A DNA stretch of 64,000 nt from Acanthochromis polyacanthus. Taxonomy: Eukaryota; Chordata; Actinopteri; Pomacentridae. Below, in pieces: positions 25,581 to 43,117 of this stretch. The notes below the pieces were generated by a model. It saw only the letters and a list, made by a program, of their open reading frames with translations. It searched no databases and was not told the origin of the DNA. Each line of letters opens with the position of its first letter. The first letter of the stretch is position 1. Made by a program: the position numbers and the translations under genes. Location: contig NC_067125.1 of NCBI RefSeq assembly GCF_021347895.1, positions 22,865,621-22,929,620 on the forward strand, read 5' to 3'.

Positions 25581-27560
25581 TATGACATGCATATAGAGGC
25601 CAAATTGCATTCTCCTGTGGTTGCTTCATACTGCCTGACATTAACCAAAAAAACTCACCTTAACATGATAAGATCTACATTATGTGCATTCTACATTCTA
25701 ACTTTCTTGCTCTTCTGTCCACATTTTTTTTTACCTTTTAAACCTGAAATGCCTAACTCATTTTCGATTTAAATTTACATTTGTACTATCAGTCAGTTTT
25801 CGGTTGACCCACTAGACAAAAATCAACTTCAGCATTTCTATCTTTTACACCAAATTATGAAAAGATCATGTCTTGCACTGACTAGCCCCAGGGATGTCTA
25901 GCGTTGCATCTTGCTGTGAAAATGTGTCCCTTTTAGAGCAGCTTTGGATTCACAGAACTGGGACAAAGACGCTAATCTTCACCGAAGTGTTTTCTCTCAG
26001 TGGCAATCAGGTGAAAAGCTTGTGGCCTTTAGTGCCTCTTAGCAGAGCTGAGTTCTGCCAAAAAGTGCTGTGTGATGTGGAAACACTCCTGGACCACCAG
26101 CTCTAATCAGACTGATGGTGGTTAAAGACACAAAGCCTCCTCTGAGTTAAAGCAGCATCTGTATGTCTGTCTGACTCTGTGTCTGTATGTAAGGGGGCTG
26201 ATGCTCCAGACAGCTTTGATCCCAAGGCCTTGTCATGTTTATGGTGGTGTTGAGAAGGCTAAGCCAGGCCACAGAAACAGGTCACTGACTATCAAAGGCA
26301 AAATGTCCATGTTAGGTTAATAGTATGTGTACATGCTTGTGCTCTCACACACAAAATCATTTATCACAATCATTTACGAAGTCTTCAAAAGGCTTTTAAC
26401 GCTTTTGAGTCTAATTCATACCATTTTCGGTCTCCCTCAGACAAGACTTGTTGCCCGTATAAAAATCTCTGTCCTTCGTTACAAAAGGCTGCTGAAGAGG
26501 ACAGGGTTTTTCATCCTTAGTAACTTAGACACTTAAAAGTAAAAAATGAACCTGGGCTACTGAGGCCTGAGATCTGAGCACTGTTCTTGTTTTGAATTCA
26601 GATTCGTTAAGGTATGTCTAGGCTGAATGCAAAGCAAATGTACCTGTAGAGTCAGTACTGAGATGCAAATAGATTGAGGTTTACCCTAGAAAGACACAAT
26701 TACCAGGGCTTTTGTACACTTCACATGAACATATATTACACATATTTTGAATGTTTTGAGGGTGATTTTGATTTATCTGTCTTTTCTTTTTCTTCAGACA
26801 AAGCACTAAATACATTCCATGTCAGAAAGAAAACATATCACCATAATATAGGCAGACAAAATCCCAAAAGGATATAATGGAAAAGGTTAACTGAATAAAT
26901 AAAGTCCTGTACATAGGTGGTAAGATCTTAGGTGGGGTGTGCTTGGGGAATTTGGACTTCTAGCCTCAGTATCCACAGAAAAATACATGTTCACATTCCT
27001 CATTAGTCACATGCTGGAAAAACTACTAGTTAGCTTCCAAAACACAGGTATTATATAGGTACCTATGTCAAATCATTTCCAGTGATACTCAACCTGAAAT
27101 TTTAGCCTATCAGAAGGGTTGAAATGGTTTTAGTTTCTATTTCTTAGGTGATTAATAACCGCTTTGAATGCAGTCGACACATCTACCCTTCTTTCACTTT
27201 TCAACTGGACTTGAACTCTACATGAAAGCTTGCCTGCCACTTTCCTTCCAGACACAATGTGACACAACACCTCCAGCGAGCAGTTTTAGTGTGGAAAGCT
27301 GTACTGTACGCAGTGTTGGCTGAAGGCTAAAGGAGGTAATAAGCTTACATGTCAGGCCCACTGGCTAGCTCCTTCTCGTCAAACAAAGCACGATTATCCC
27401 ACTTTCTATCAGAAAGGAAGGAATGCGCTGTGCTGTACACAAGCCTTTTAGCAGAAAAAAAGGTCATGATAAGTTGTTGTTATGTGATTGTGGAATGTAA
27501 GAGGGTGTGTGTATTTTCTGTTTGTGGCTGCTTCTCAAATACATTGCATCTACACATGTG

Positions 27561-27562
<2 letters not shown>
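25581..27562. other. Gene-free stretch, nothing recognised
   Basis: No element ends, exon or RNA gene recognised. The frame at 25894-26106 is short and unassigned. Confidence 0.55.
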
Positions 27563-27600
<38 letters not shown>

Positions 27601-27615
27601 CGTGTGTTCGTGTGT

Positions 27616-27711
<96 letters not shown>
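27563..27711. repeat. (TG)n microsatellite with TTCG interruptions
   Basis: About 150 bp of alternating TG, interrupted near 27599-27620 by three TTCG units. Cys/Val and His/Thr frames on the two strands are products of the repeat. A shorter TG run follows at about 27800-27831. Confidence 0.97.
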
Positions 27712-27713
<2 letters not shown>

Positions 27714-28976
27714 TCGTTTGAGGGTAAGCAGCCACGCATGGCGCCGAAGCCTCCTTCTTGAATTCCTGGTAAAGATGCTTATTTGAGACCCTCTTCACAT
27801 GTGTGCGTGTGTGTGTGAGTGTGTGTGTGTTCATTCTGAGTGAACTGACTAAAGCTGCCCTTTAGCCCGGGGCAGTCTCTCTTCTTCTTCTCACTCGAGT
27901 GGCCACACACTAAGAGGCCAGATCCACTCGGAACAGCAGAGGGAAAGACAAGGACATGAGTGAAGACACAACTCTTCTATTACGTTCACTCCGATATTGT
28001 ACAACGTCTGACATGAAGAATTTTAACTTTTTTTTTGGTTAAGTTGGTGTCATTTCTCCAACACAAATACAACCATGGTAGAACCATCTCAGGCTGAGGC
28101 TTTTCTCAGGAGGGCCTTTGGTTATTTAAAGCTTTCAGTTATAAACATGCTGGAAGTGATTTTTCCATTTCCGTGATTCTAAACATTGGGTACACTAAGA
28201 GGTCTATGTATTTGTATTTGGGCTAAATTCATTGACTTAAGTCAAATTTGAAATTTATAACACTGCAAGTAGCAAATCACAAAGACCATAATTTAGGATG
28301 TATGAGGTGGAGCTGGTAAAGAATGATTTTTTTTTGTAGTGCAAAACCAAATAACAACCTCTTAAAGAGCTGTTTAGGTTGTGCAGTCCTCCCAGCGGGC
28401 TCCAAGTCTGTTCAGTTATATCATCAATTAAATGTGCTCTTAAACTGTGTTGTAACATGAGAATAATGTCATTTTGACATTTAGCATGAACCTGTTATTC
28501 AGAATGATAAATTATGGAACTTAGCTGAAATACTCTGTTTACTCTGATTTTATAGTATAGAATTAATGGACACAACTGGACATATTAGTTTACCTTGTGA
28601 TTAGTAAAGTGCATACGTACGTAGAAAGTAGCCTTTTTTGTGTGTTGCTCATTGCGTGAAGTGTGAATTTGAGGTAAAAAGAACATAAAGACACCCCTAT
28701 TCTATTGCAGGTGATGTCATAATTCACTTGCAATACACTTGTGAAAATAAGAAGTAAGTAACAGCAATAAAAGAAGATGCATTACATTATTTGTATAGTA
28801 CCTTTCAAAACCAGAGCTACAGAATGATTTAAACATAGCAAATTCAGATTGATTTAAAGAAAAAAAAGAAAATAATATGGACAAGTTTTCACACAAGAGT
28901 AATTTGCTGTGTGTTTTCATTGCTTTGAATGTGACATTCACTCATGTGTGCTTGGACATGATGATTTAACAAGATT

Positions 28977-28977
<1 letters not shown>
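27712..28977. other. Gene-free stretch
   Basis: Contains a short TG run near 27800-27831 and otherwise AT-rich sequence with no recognised feature. Confidence 0.55.
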
Positions 28978-29053
<76 letters not shown>

Positions 29054-29055
29054 TG
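28978..29055. repeat. (TGCG)n tetranucleotide microsatellite
   Basis: About 19 uninterrupted copies of TGCG. Because bases alternate purine and pyrimidine with CpG steps, the tract has Z-DNA potential. The repeated Arg-Ala-Cys-Val frames over it are not genes. Confidence 0.97.
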
Positions 29056-30267
29056 TTTCTCTGTTGGCTCTATTCAGCACTGCTGTCATGTGACGACTTC
29101 ATGTCATCAGGCCAGAGGGTCTAATGTCCAGCCTTTCTCCATCTGCTGCACACACACACAAACACAGGGACACACACACCTCCCTGTGATGTGCCCTTGT
29201 CAGTTGACTTTGTTAATGTGTGAATGCATTATGACATTATAAACAAGCCTCTCAGTCAGTGGCGTACAGTGAAGTGTACTGTGAAGTGCTGTGTGTTTTT
29301 CAACCTGCACATGTAGAGTAGCTTCACTGCTAAGAAGTTTATGTAAAGCTCATTCACACTGTGGATAATGCATGTTGTGAAGATGTTGCTGGCAGTGTCT
29401 GGTCAGCCGCACTATGCTGTTAAAGGGTAAAGAGAGGAAGAAGAGCCTCCCTCTGTCTCTCTGTCTTTCTGCTATTGGCTGGAGAGTCTGGAAATGAAAT
29501 GTGATCCTTAGAGTGAAACATCAAACAGCTAGCAGCTGCTGGGCTGTCAGGTCACCGACCGGTCAGAGGATGGACCGTGGTGTCCCGTGTGTGTGTCTGT
29601 GTGTGTCTGCACAAGCAGGCATTTTTGTTTCTCTTTGCGTTTAAAGGTCTTTCATTCTGTTTTGCCTGTATGTGATAGATTCCTTTAAGGTGGCTTAAGT
29701 GGTCCAGGGCCTTTCATACCTGCAGTGCCATACAGCTTATCCACAACCTGTAAACTCCACCTGTGTGCAGCACACTGATATCATCATCACACAGCATATG
29801 TCTCCTCACAGACTGAGGCTAGCTGCTAGCCTACCGGCAGTGGAGGAGGAAGATGAAGGAGGTCAGGGTGTCTGGTCTGGACGACGGGGAGAGGCGCTGA
29901 AATGCTATTGAGAGGTGGGGGTGAGGTGGGGCTGGAGTAGGGGTATCAGGGGCATCTGTCTTATTTTTGGCATGTGGAATGGGTCAGTAACCGTGTAGGC
30001 AGGCGAGCTGAGTTGCTGGCGTAGCCCAGCCAAAGCAGATGGTAGAAGGGGTCACAGCGGGGTCATCCCTGTGTTATCTGTGCCACATGTACGTGACATT
30101 CTGACAGGAAACACAAGTCTATAGGTGTTGCTCTCTCACAGGCACTGGACAGGAGAAGTTTTCTTGTCACTGACTTTAGCAGAAGTGTTTATATTACAGC
30201 TACAAATCAATCCAACACTCAGGTCATTTTCTGAAGTTTATGTAGTATATATAAAGTGAAACGGGGG
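29056..30267. other. Gene-free stretch
   Basis: Short CA and TG runs near 29150-29175 and 29588-29610. No element or exon recognised. Confidence 0.55.
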
Positions 30268-30352
30268 GGAGGTTTATTGTTTATTGTTTATTGGATCCCC
30301 ATTAGTTATCACCATGGTGACAACTATTCTTCCTGGGGTCCCTAAAAAAAAA
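30268..30352 (-). mobile_element. Fragment of a retroelement 3' end
   Basis: The phrase ttattggatccccattag, followed by an imperfect palindrome around caccatggtgac and then ttcctggggtcc, matches a very common teleost repeat end that I remember. It is preceded by three TTATTGT units, which fit the simple-sequence tail of a retroposon on the minus strand. The body is missing, so this is only a fragment. Confidence 0.5.
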
Positions 30353-34311
<3,959 letters not shown>

Positions 34312-34619
34312 CAGCAGAGGGAAGTGGCTTTAGGGGAGGCAGCTTTACAACTGACACTGACAAGTCGTTTGGCACTCCAAACCTTCCAGTCTCGCCACTG
34401 TCCTTGAAACTAGATCAACACGACAGGATATGTCTGCCTCTGCCTTTGTGTGTGTGTAAACGTCTCATGTCTGATTTTTCATGCCTCCTGGAGTGCTTCC
34501 CACTTTTAAACCAATATTTCACTCCTCAGTCTGCTGTACAACAAAAAAAATTGAATTGTTCATGTGAGGTCAGTTGTGCATTTCCTCACAGATTACTGGA
34601 TGCAGTAGCATCTGCGAAG

Positions 34620-35499
<880 letters not shown>

Positions 35500-35815
35500 A
35501 CAGGCTAATAGAGCCTCGGTTCGTGTCCTGTTCTGGGTCTGGGATCTTTCTGCATGGAGTTTGCGTGTTCTCCCTGTGCATGCATGGGTTTTGTGTGGGT
35601 TCCTCCCACAGTCCAAAAATATGCTGAGGTTCATTTATGATTAAAAAAAATGGTGTGAATGTGAGTGTGATTGTTTGTCTCTATGTGTAGTGCTGTGATA
35701 GACTGTTACCTGTCCAGGTGTCCCCTGCCTTCACCCTAAGTCAGCTGGGATAGACTCCAGTCCCTCCTCAACTCTAATGAGAATTAAGCGGTAGATGGAT
35801 GGATGGATGGATGGA
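35500..35815 (+). mobile_element. tRNA-headed SINE ending in (GGAT)n
   Basis: Same family as 11955-12252 (minus) and 63640-63862 (plus). The B-box-like GGTTCGTGTCC is at 35518-35528, and the A-box region is degraded. The body has gcatggagtttgcgtgttct and ctcccacagtccaaaa. The 3' end is (GGAT)n at about 35795-35815, as in SINE/LINE tails. Confidence 0.75.
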
Positions 35816-35929
35816 ATGATACACTAGCAGACACATAAAACAATTTTGTGCTGTGTTTTTGACAATATCCACTCCCTTCAGTTGTGTGACAGGACATAAT
35901 GCTGACAGAAAACTGTTACAGCACACAGT

Positions 35930-36165
35930 TTTAGTTTATTTATATCCCTTATTAAGGGAGGGGAAATTCTGATTTTCCCATATCACAGACCCCCCCAAAT
36001 CTTGGGGGGTCAGAGCGCAGGGTCAGCCGCGGTACAGCGCCCCTGGAGCACTTAGGGGTTAGGTGTCTTGCTCAGGGACACCTCAACATGAGCACGACGG
36101 GCCGGGGATCGAACTGCAACCCTCCGGTTGCAAGACAGCCACTATAACCACTGAGCCATGCAGTT
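35930..36165 (-). mobile_element. Second SINE family, minus strand, with intact A and B boxes
   Basis: On the minus strand the head reads catggctcagtggttatagt, containing an exact A-box TGGCTCAGTGG (36148-36158). A B-box-like AGTTCGATCCC lies at 36105-36115, 32 nt downstream. The body then has ctgagcaagacacctaaccc, which I remember from an abundant teleost SINE, and the 3' end is AT-rich (ataaataaac). A run of seven Cs near 35990 interrupts an otherwise ordinary body. Confidence 0.8.
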
Positions 36166-36599
36166 GTATGGACCCATTTCCATGTTGTTTTGTAGTGTGA
36201 ACTGTTGGAAGAGTCCTCTCTAATTTGTGTCCACTTGTTAAATGCTGCTATATGTTCTAACTTAGGGATCAGGCCTGTATTACATTAATGAATACAACCA
36301 CTATGGCCATCCCTGACTAATTTGCACTGATATTGCAAAAAATAAAATAAATACTGCTCTGAATCTCTGAAGGCATCCTTCAAGTGCTGTAAAATGTGAG
36401 CCACCTTGGATCAGACAGCACACCCCCAGCATGGTGGCACTGGTTACCTGGACCATTGTTTAAAGGTACTCACCACTGCTGACCAGAGGACACCACAAGC
36501 CTTTCTGTTTTGGAGATGCCCTAACCCAGAAATGGTTGAGATCTTTATATCTATGACAAGTTGTTTTCACGTTTAATAGCTGAGTCTGACTATCAGGAA
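36166..36599. other. Gene-free stretch, nothing recognised
   Basis: No repeat or coding signal that I can support. Confidence 0.5.
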
Positions 36600-37412
36600 C
36601 TAAAATTACAATATCCACAATGTTGTTCTGACTAGTACAGATAGTTGTGCGTGATGCTGCTCATGCGAGGCTTCTCATTGGATATCGGCCCAGCAAAACA
36701 TGTGAACAGTGTTAGTGGAAGTAACCACAGTTGCTGTGGTGGATAACAATCTTAGTAAATGCTGTGAAATAGGGAGAGGTCATCAGTAAGGAATTTGGAG
36801 AGAACAAAAACATCATTCATTATAGACTTGTGACTGAAATTTACTAAAACTTTGACCATAGTAGGCTGTGACATGGAGGTAAAACGGCAGTTATGGTACC
36901 TTCCTTTTATCATATATGTTTTAAAAATAAGCTTCCTCCACCTCGGCCTCCCACTTGATGTAGCATCCAATATTATTACAACTATCTGTAACATCATTTG
37001 GCCTTGACAAAACTCTTGCACAAGAAGTCTGTATTTTTGATTTGGCAGAATTCCAACATGAGACATCATTCTGACTAGTTCAACTGAATTTAAGATATCT
37101 AAAAGGACAATGTAGATATCATGAATTGAGAGGAATTAAAGATATGTTGAGTGGTCATAATTAAACTGCAGATAACTGAGACTGGAAAGAATACTTGTCA
37201 TGTTTCAGTTGCAGATATCAGCGATGTGTATTGTCGATATCTGTAAGGAGAAATGCCATACACATGAATGATAATAGTGACACTATTTGTCCAAGGAACA
37301 ACGACAATGTGGATATCTAAACTGACAACTGCGGAAAGAAAGAATGGCATTGTGGATATCTCAAATGGTTTTTTTGGATTGGAAAAAACATAATTTGTGA
37401 TATCTGCAGTAC
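36600..37412. repeat. Field of irregularly spaced GATATC motifs
   Basis: GATATC or close variants recur at about 36680, 37093, 37113, 37140, 37214, 37235, 37313, 37356 and 37400, usually followed by T/A-rich words such as TGCAG, TAAAC or TCAAA. The phrase ttctgactagt also appears twice (about 36626 and 37069). I recall teleost repeats built from 'agatatct' units. This looks like an old degenerate member. Non-coding. Confidence 0.6.
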
Positions 37413-38766
37413 AAATCCATACAAATTTTAAATGTTAAAATGGCTTTTCTTAAACACCTACTCATTTTTCCCACATCCAGCACAGTGACGGCCAGAGCCA
37501 GATGTTCACTTCCATCAAAAACAGCCCAGATTTTGACATGTGCTGTCAAAGAAAATCAGCACTTATTAGGCTTGTCCCTCAAAGGTTTTAATATTTCAGC
37601 TCATAAGTGTGGGACAGTTTTCTCACCTCTTAATGCTTCTTCTTCTCCCATCTAAATTGTAAAGTATAATCTGTATTAATGAAAACATAACTGGGAGAAA
37701 CACTGCAGCTAGCAAGTTACAGTGACATGACGTCAATGACAATCATATTCTGCTGTGACAATTGTAGGAATTTAAGTGAAAATTTCTTATAAGTTAGAGT
37801 ATTTGATTTCCTAATATTCAACACTAAGCTTTATTCTTAACGTGGCATTCATTGTCAATTTATTTAATTTATTCTTTAAGTCATTTTCTAGTCTTTTAAC
37901 CAAAGCTGTATTACCTTGATTATACTTTGACCTGTTGTGATATTTAACACAAATACATCTTGGAAATAGGGTTTGTTAGTGGAAAGAATTTGAAAGTATT
38001 TGAATGTATTTTTTGAGGACAGGATTGAATAAGTGTTGATGTAGAATGCAGTTGACCTGATTTAAGCATTAGCTAACAAACAAAAGAATGCATTTTAAGA
38101 GGAAATCAAAAATCATTTTGTAAAATCGTTATGTTTACAGAAAGGTGTACGAGATTTTTCCATTAACGCATCTTAAAACATACAGGCACAAAGAAACACA
38201 CATTTGTGTCACCCCCATACACACACACTTAAATACACTTGTTCCTTGGACAGTGCAAACTTCACCCCCCACTCAGACGTGCACTGAACACATACACACA
38301 ATACATACATGCACCATGCAGTAAGCCTTACCAGGGAATATGATGACTCAGTGATGACCCCACAACATCTCTCTCCTCTTTCACACTCCTCTTGTCTTTT
38401 TCTCAGCACTCCTCCCCTGGCCGTTCACATAACCCTCCCGGACTCTAGAGGGGGAAGAAAAAGGGAATGAGAGAGGAGTAAGGGGAGTAAATGTAGTGGG
38501 GAGGAGAGGGATGAGAAATTACAAGGAGGGGGTACGATAGGACAAATTCTGTGTGTGTGCAGAAATAGCCTAGGGTAAACACATGCTAGCATGGAACTTG
38601 ACCATCTTAGCACTGTGCCACTGTTCAGAAAGCCCCACCACCTCATAACTGCACACCCCCTCTTTTCTCCTGTGATCTCATTCTGCTGCGTAATTGGGAC
38701 CAAAGTATCAAGGCAATGTGATGGAGCATTTTTTCCCCTAATTGTACCATCAGATTGACTGTGATA
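37413..38766. other. Gene-free stretch
   Basis: AT-rich, with short CA runs near 38200-38320 and a purine-rich run near 38450-38530. No exon recognised. Confidence 0.55.
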
Positions 38767-40140
38767 CACAGTCAAGAACAAAAGTTTACAAACACTTGTA
38801 AAGTCCATGTATATCATGACAGTCGTGGGTCTCCAATGACTCCTCCTTCTCTAATTGAATCATTGAAACATATCTTTGTCACAAAAACAATCATGCATTT
38901 TGCTTCTTTCATAGATTTATTATAGATCTTCTGTAAATATCACAAATCTGCTTAGGTCAGAAATATACACACAGCAATGCTATTATTTGGTTAAATGTCC
39001 GTTAGCCATTTTCACCTCATTAATGACTTTGTAGCTGTCTACAAGCTTCAGCTTGTGTCTTCGACCACTCCCTCTTGACAGAATCTGTACAGTCAAACTA
39101 AATTTGTTGGCTTTTCTGGTACAGACTTTTTTCTCCAACACAGTCCACAGGTTTGTGAAGGGCTATGAGTCAGGACTTTAGGACGCCGATGTAAAACTTT
39201 AATTCTAGCCTGTTTAGTCATTTCTTCATCATTTTGATGTGTCCAAGACCCAGCCTTCTGGTTAATGATTGAGTTCTTTTTTCCTGATTTGGAGTAATAT
39301 TCTTCTTCAATATTTCATATGTGTAAAGCGCAAGTTGGCACCAAAACAGCCCCAGAGCATGATATGTCGCCACCATGCTTGACAGTTACTTTTGGCACTC
39401 TTGGGGTTAAGTAAACCTTCTCTACTCCAAGCATATGTCTGATCACTGTGCCAAATAGCTCGTCTAGTTTCATCTGACCTGAGAACTTTCTTCCAATGAG
39501 GTGATTTCTAAGGTGCTTTCTAGACGAAACAGCTGCCTGTAAGCTCATGAACAATTTAAAACACAACTGTGACTGGACACTGACACCTGAGCTCCAGCAA
39601 CTTCTAATTAATTGCAGAAACTGCTTTTTGGTGAATCTGGTTTACCCTTGACCACCCTGAACAACTCTCCTAGCAGCAGGTGATAGTAAATACAGTTTAT
39701 TCCTGATCACTGTAGTGACACAAACTGTACATTCACTTGTACTTTGAAAAAATCTTTAAACAAATTATTTTCGAATCTGTAGCTGCTTTGACATGGCTTC
39801 AAGTGACGTTCTTGGCTTGTTCAGGTCAATGATTTTGCATTTTCAATTTGTTGCTGACATCAGATTTTCCCACTGTAGTGTCTAATGAGTGTATCAAATG
39901 GTCCTATTTAAATTTGCTCGGAGTAGTTCACCAACTGTTGTCAATTGTAATCACTCACAAAAGTTGAGAGGCCATTAAACTAAGAAAAGTTGATTAACAC
40001 AACTTCACACATCACTAAAACTAATATTTCAAATTACTGTATATTTTGACCCAGGAGTTATTGTCATATTTCCAGAAATCGATGATAAATATATGAAAGA
40101 TGCGAAATGCATGATGTTTTTTTTGGGACAAAGATGCCAT
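38767..40140 (-). mobile_element. Old degenerate Tc1-like element, minus strand
   Basis: After a TA (38765-38766) the end reads cacagtcaagaacaaaagtt, then acaaacacttgtaaag, like the ends of Tc1-like families whose termini contain 'aaagtttacatacacttg'. An internal-repeat remnant, gtatattttgacccagg, marks the other terminal repeat at about 40040, and similarity fades beyond 40140. Between them the minus strand carries scattered transposase fragments. The right terminus is not resolved. The element is old and immobile. Confidence 0.8.
39315..39566 (-). pseudogene. Tc1-like transposase fragment (catalytic domain)
   Basis: The minus-strand translation contains FSGQMKLDELFG, aligning with the [11 protein letters not shown] block that holds the first catalytic Asp, followed by TVKHGGDISCSGAV, aligning with [14 protein letters not shown]. 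The catalytic Asp block is mutated, so activity is impossible. Other transposase remnants continue on the same strand on both sides in other frames. Confidence 0.8.
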
Positions 40141-41838
40141 GGTCATGCAGAAACCATGAATTAGCCTTCCCAGACCCAGCAGATTTTGTCACAGTCTTGA
40201 AGCATATAACTGTGATTTGTAGCTTACATAACTTAAGTAACATGGATGTATTCAAGGCAATCAATATGAGTGTTGCTACAACTGAAATCTATACATCAAC
40301 AATGTTAAAGTGTTTTACCAATCTATTTATTTATTTGTCTATTTATTTATTGGAATGTACATCGTGACTGCTACTTATATTTGACAAAACAACTCTAAAT
40401 GTGCAGTCACTTCAAAGGTTTTGTGGACCTTTCAGTTTCACTGAACTCCATCCACTGTTGGCAGGCTAAATACAGTTGAAAGGTCTTGAAAAAGAAAGGA
40501 AGTGGACCCTGACATTTTACCTCAAACTACTAGGCATCAGATGTGGAATCCTACAGCTTGTGGACGGTGGATTGTTATCTCTTGAAAAGCAAAAGCTAGC
40601 AGCTAATTATGTTCTAAATGTTCGGTGGTTCATCAAATTTCTGATTTAGCAGATTCATTTTTATGCTACAGTTTTCACTGGGATTCTGATCATTTTCCTA
40701 ATTGTTGATCCACTCAAGTGTAAAAACTGGATGTAATATGAGCTTGGACTGGTAGGTATCGATGTTGAAGAAAGAGATCAGTGCTGCTTCTGCAGACCCA
40801 CTGTATGCGATTTATTTCCTGTAGATAACTATTTGGAATTAGATGATAGAATGATTTGTTTTTACAGTGGTATAAAATAAGCAGGTAAATGTTAAGCTTT
40901 ATTATTAGTCAAATGGAAGAAACATCTCTTGTATTGGACAGCGATGAAACACAGAATACATACTAAAGCCCCTAGTTATTGTGACATTTTATTGTTTCAT
41001 GTTAGTTACATGGAATCAGCTTGAAAGAGTTTGGCTTTCTGAGAAGCCATTTGAGAATTGGTCATGCAGCTATTTCATCTGTATTATGATCAGATATGCA
41101 TAGTGTTGATTTAGGCTAGTTTAGGCGTACTGTACAAGCAGAATTAACTGTTCAACTGCGAATTGCCATAAATGCACTCCAATGATGTGTCTATGATTCA
41201 ACCGCAGAAAGAGTTCATGTTTGTGTGTGTTGCTAGCAATAGTCTATTAATTCAACTAGTGTGTATCTTGTTCTGCTCTTGCAAACACACATATCTAACA
41301 GCTTTCGCAGCTCATTTAGCTGTGCAGACTACAGTAAACATGCATATTAGCACACACAAAGCTGAATAGGAGATTTGTTCTCTTTGGCTATATTGTGTGT
41401 AAGCATGTTCATTCTTACTTCCGTGGTCTAATTTGAACACTTTCTCACATGCAGTATTATGTACTGTTGCTAATTTCAGTCAGACAGGCACATGCCTTAA
41501 TTAGGCAGATCTTTTAAATGATGTGACTACTGTACATCAGACGACAGAGAGGGTGACAGAGACAGGGGACATGGATAGAGTACCACAGCCCTGGGAAAGG
41601 ACAGATAAGGGAAGCAAGTGGCCGAACTCTGGGTCATTTGGCAAGGCGAGAGAGTCAGAGCTAGCTGGGCATAGCCTTGGGAAAAAGTAGGAATCCCCCG
41701 GAGAAAGGCAGCGTTGACCCAGCAGGGAGAGACTTATGGAGCCTGAGCAGGAGAGTTGCGAGCGCTGCTGGGAACCGAGTCCCTAATGTCCTGCCAGGAT
41801 GCTGCCTTCTCCCCCGACCCCCTCTGGACGCATATACA

Positions 41839-41840
<2 letters not shown>
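40141..41840. other. Gene-free stretch
   Basis: Short (TTTA)n-like run near 40325-40350. Nothing else recognised. Confidence 0.55.

Positions 41841-41898
<58 letters not shown>
41841..41898. repeat. (CA)n microsatellite
   Basis: 29 uninterrupted AC units. This is the only long dinucleotide array here with CA rather than TG on the plus strand. Confidence 0.97.
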
Positions 41899-41900
<2 letters not shown>

Positions 41901-42751
41901 TAGCCCTCATCCTGCTTCAGGTCAGGGGCTTCTGGGCAGCTTCCCACCGATTAGGTTCCCTTCCTTTCCTCCCTCCATCAGAAAGCCAATAGAAAGGACA
42001 GATGGGGATGGATGAATGTTAAAATTAGTTGGTGGCTGAACTCTGGCTGTCACTCTCCATCCCACATCTCCCCACCCTTATTCCATCCATCCATCTTGAT
42101 CTTGAGAAATATTAGTGTACTGTAGGCAAGGTTAGAATTGCACTTACGATATGTGGCAATGAGAAAGCTGTTGCAACAAAAATGGTTTTTGGTGTGTCTT
42201 TAATTTAGTTCACTGCATTTTTTGTACAAAGACATATCACAAATACAAGCACAGACCACCATTGTCATTTAGTAACACATTGTTTCCACATTCATCGTGT
42301 GTGGAGCCCTATTGGAAGAATGAATAGCATTGTTCTGTCAGCATCCTTTAGTTTTTGTTGAGTAAAGAGGTCTCATGAAAAATCCCCCGTACATGTCCAT
42401 TTGGGCTGAGGTTATAATGATGCTTTGAGCATGCTATTGGTATTCATTCCATCAGTGTTGTGCCATGTGGAAGTATCTGCATTTGTTTTGTTTTTGCACT
42501 GGAATTTTCTGGTTTCCTCCATTTTGTATCCTATTGTACAGTACTACCCAAAGTTCATAATGCACTTTTCATGCCCTCAGTGTCAATAGGTTTTACGTGA
42601 TTAAGATTTTGTCCTGTGTCAAATCGTGGTCTTTATAGATGTCTACGTCAGACCCAGAATTGACCACATGGATCTGAGGTACCAGTTGAACAGAAGCAGG
42701 CAGTAAGTGTAGTGCACAAGTTTGAGTTGAGTAAAATTTTGAGTAACTCAT
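41899..42751. other. Gene-free stretch
   Basis: Ordinary AT-rich sequence with a CCATCCATCC run near 42083. No element recognised up to the target duplication at 42752. Confidence 0.55.
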
Positions 42752-43117
42752 CAGTCTTCTTAACCTGGCAATAGCCAGATTAATAATTGTGTAGTACTTG
42801 ATAGTACTCCACAATATCAATCTGGACCGCTCCATGTAAATCCGTTCGGAGGAAAGAGGTACGGATTGGACAATGCAACAGTATGTCCCGCCTCTGACAG
42901 GTTTGTTTTTAGCCAATCGCGGGATCTTCACAACGAGCAGAGCCAATTGGTAGATTAAACTCTTACCAAAACCCGTTGGTAAAAAAGCACAAACATCTTT
43001 ACCATCCAGAAATGCGAAAAGCGCCTCTCGTTGTTCTTCCTTCAAAGAAGCGATAGGAGATTCGGCTAAAACTGACTTAATAGCAGCATCTACACGATCG
43101 TTGTCCTCCGTTGCCAT
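42593..43117 (-). pseudogene. RecQ-like helicase N-terminal fragment
   Basis: The frame opens at 43117 (MATEDNDRVDAAIKSVLAES) and runs 174 codons, leaving the element at 42761 and ending in flanking DNA. Residues 25-40 (LKEEQREALFAFLDGK) fit the conserved stretch before motif I of RecQ-family helicases. Residues 46-58 (LPTGFGKSLIYQL) are a Walker A motif with the invariant Lys and Ser. After about residue 64 (LALLVVK) the similarity stops. No DExH box, motif III-VI or RQC domain follows, and a full RecQ core needs over 300 residues. The fragment cannot be an active helicase. It is probably captured or internally deleted coding sequence. Whether the frame is translated is unknown. Confidence 0.75.

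Noticed and set aside
27464..27834. Long open frames of Cys-Val or His-Thr repeats
   Set aside because: They are translations of the TG/CA microsatellite in every frame, without codon structure or domains.
28978..29055. Regular short repeats as a possible CRISPR-like array
   Set aside because: Pure tandem TGCG without spacers. It is a microsatellite in a eukaryotic genome.
35500..36165. tRNA genes, because of A/B-box-like sequences
   Set aside because: No cloverleaf can be formed around them. The boxes head SINE bodies.
42593..43117. A functional host RecQ helicase gene
   Set aside because: Only the first ~64 residues show homology, no motifs after Walker A follow, and the sequence lies inside an element with target duplications.
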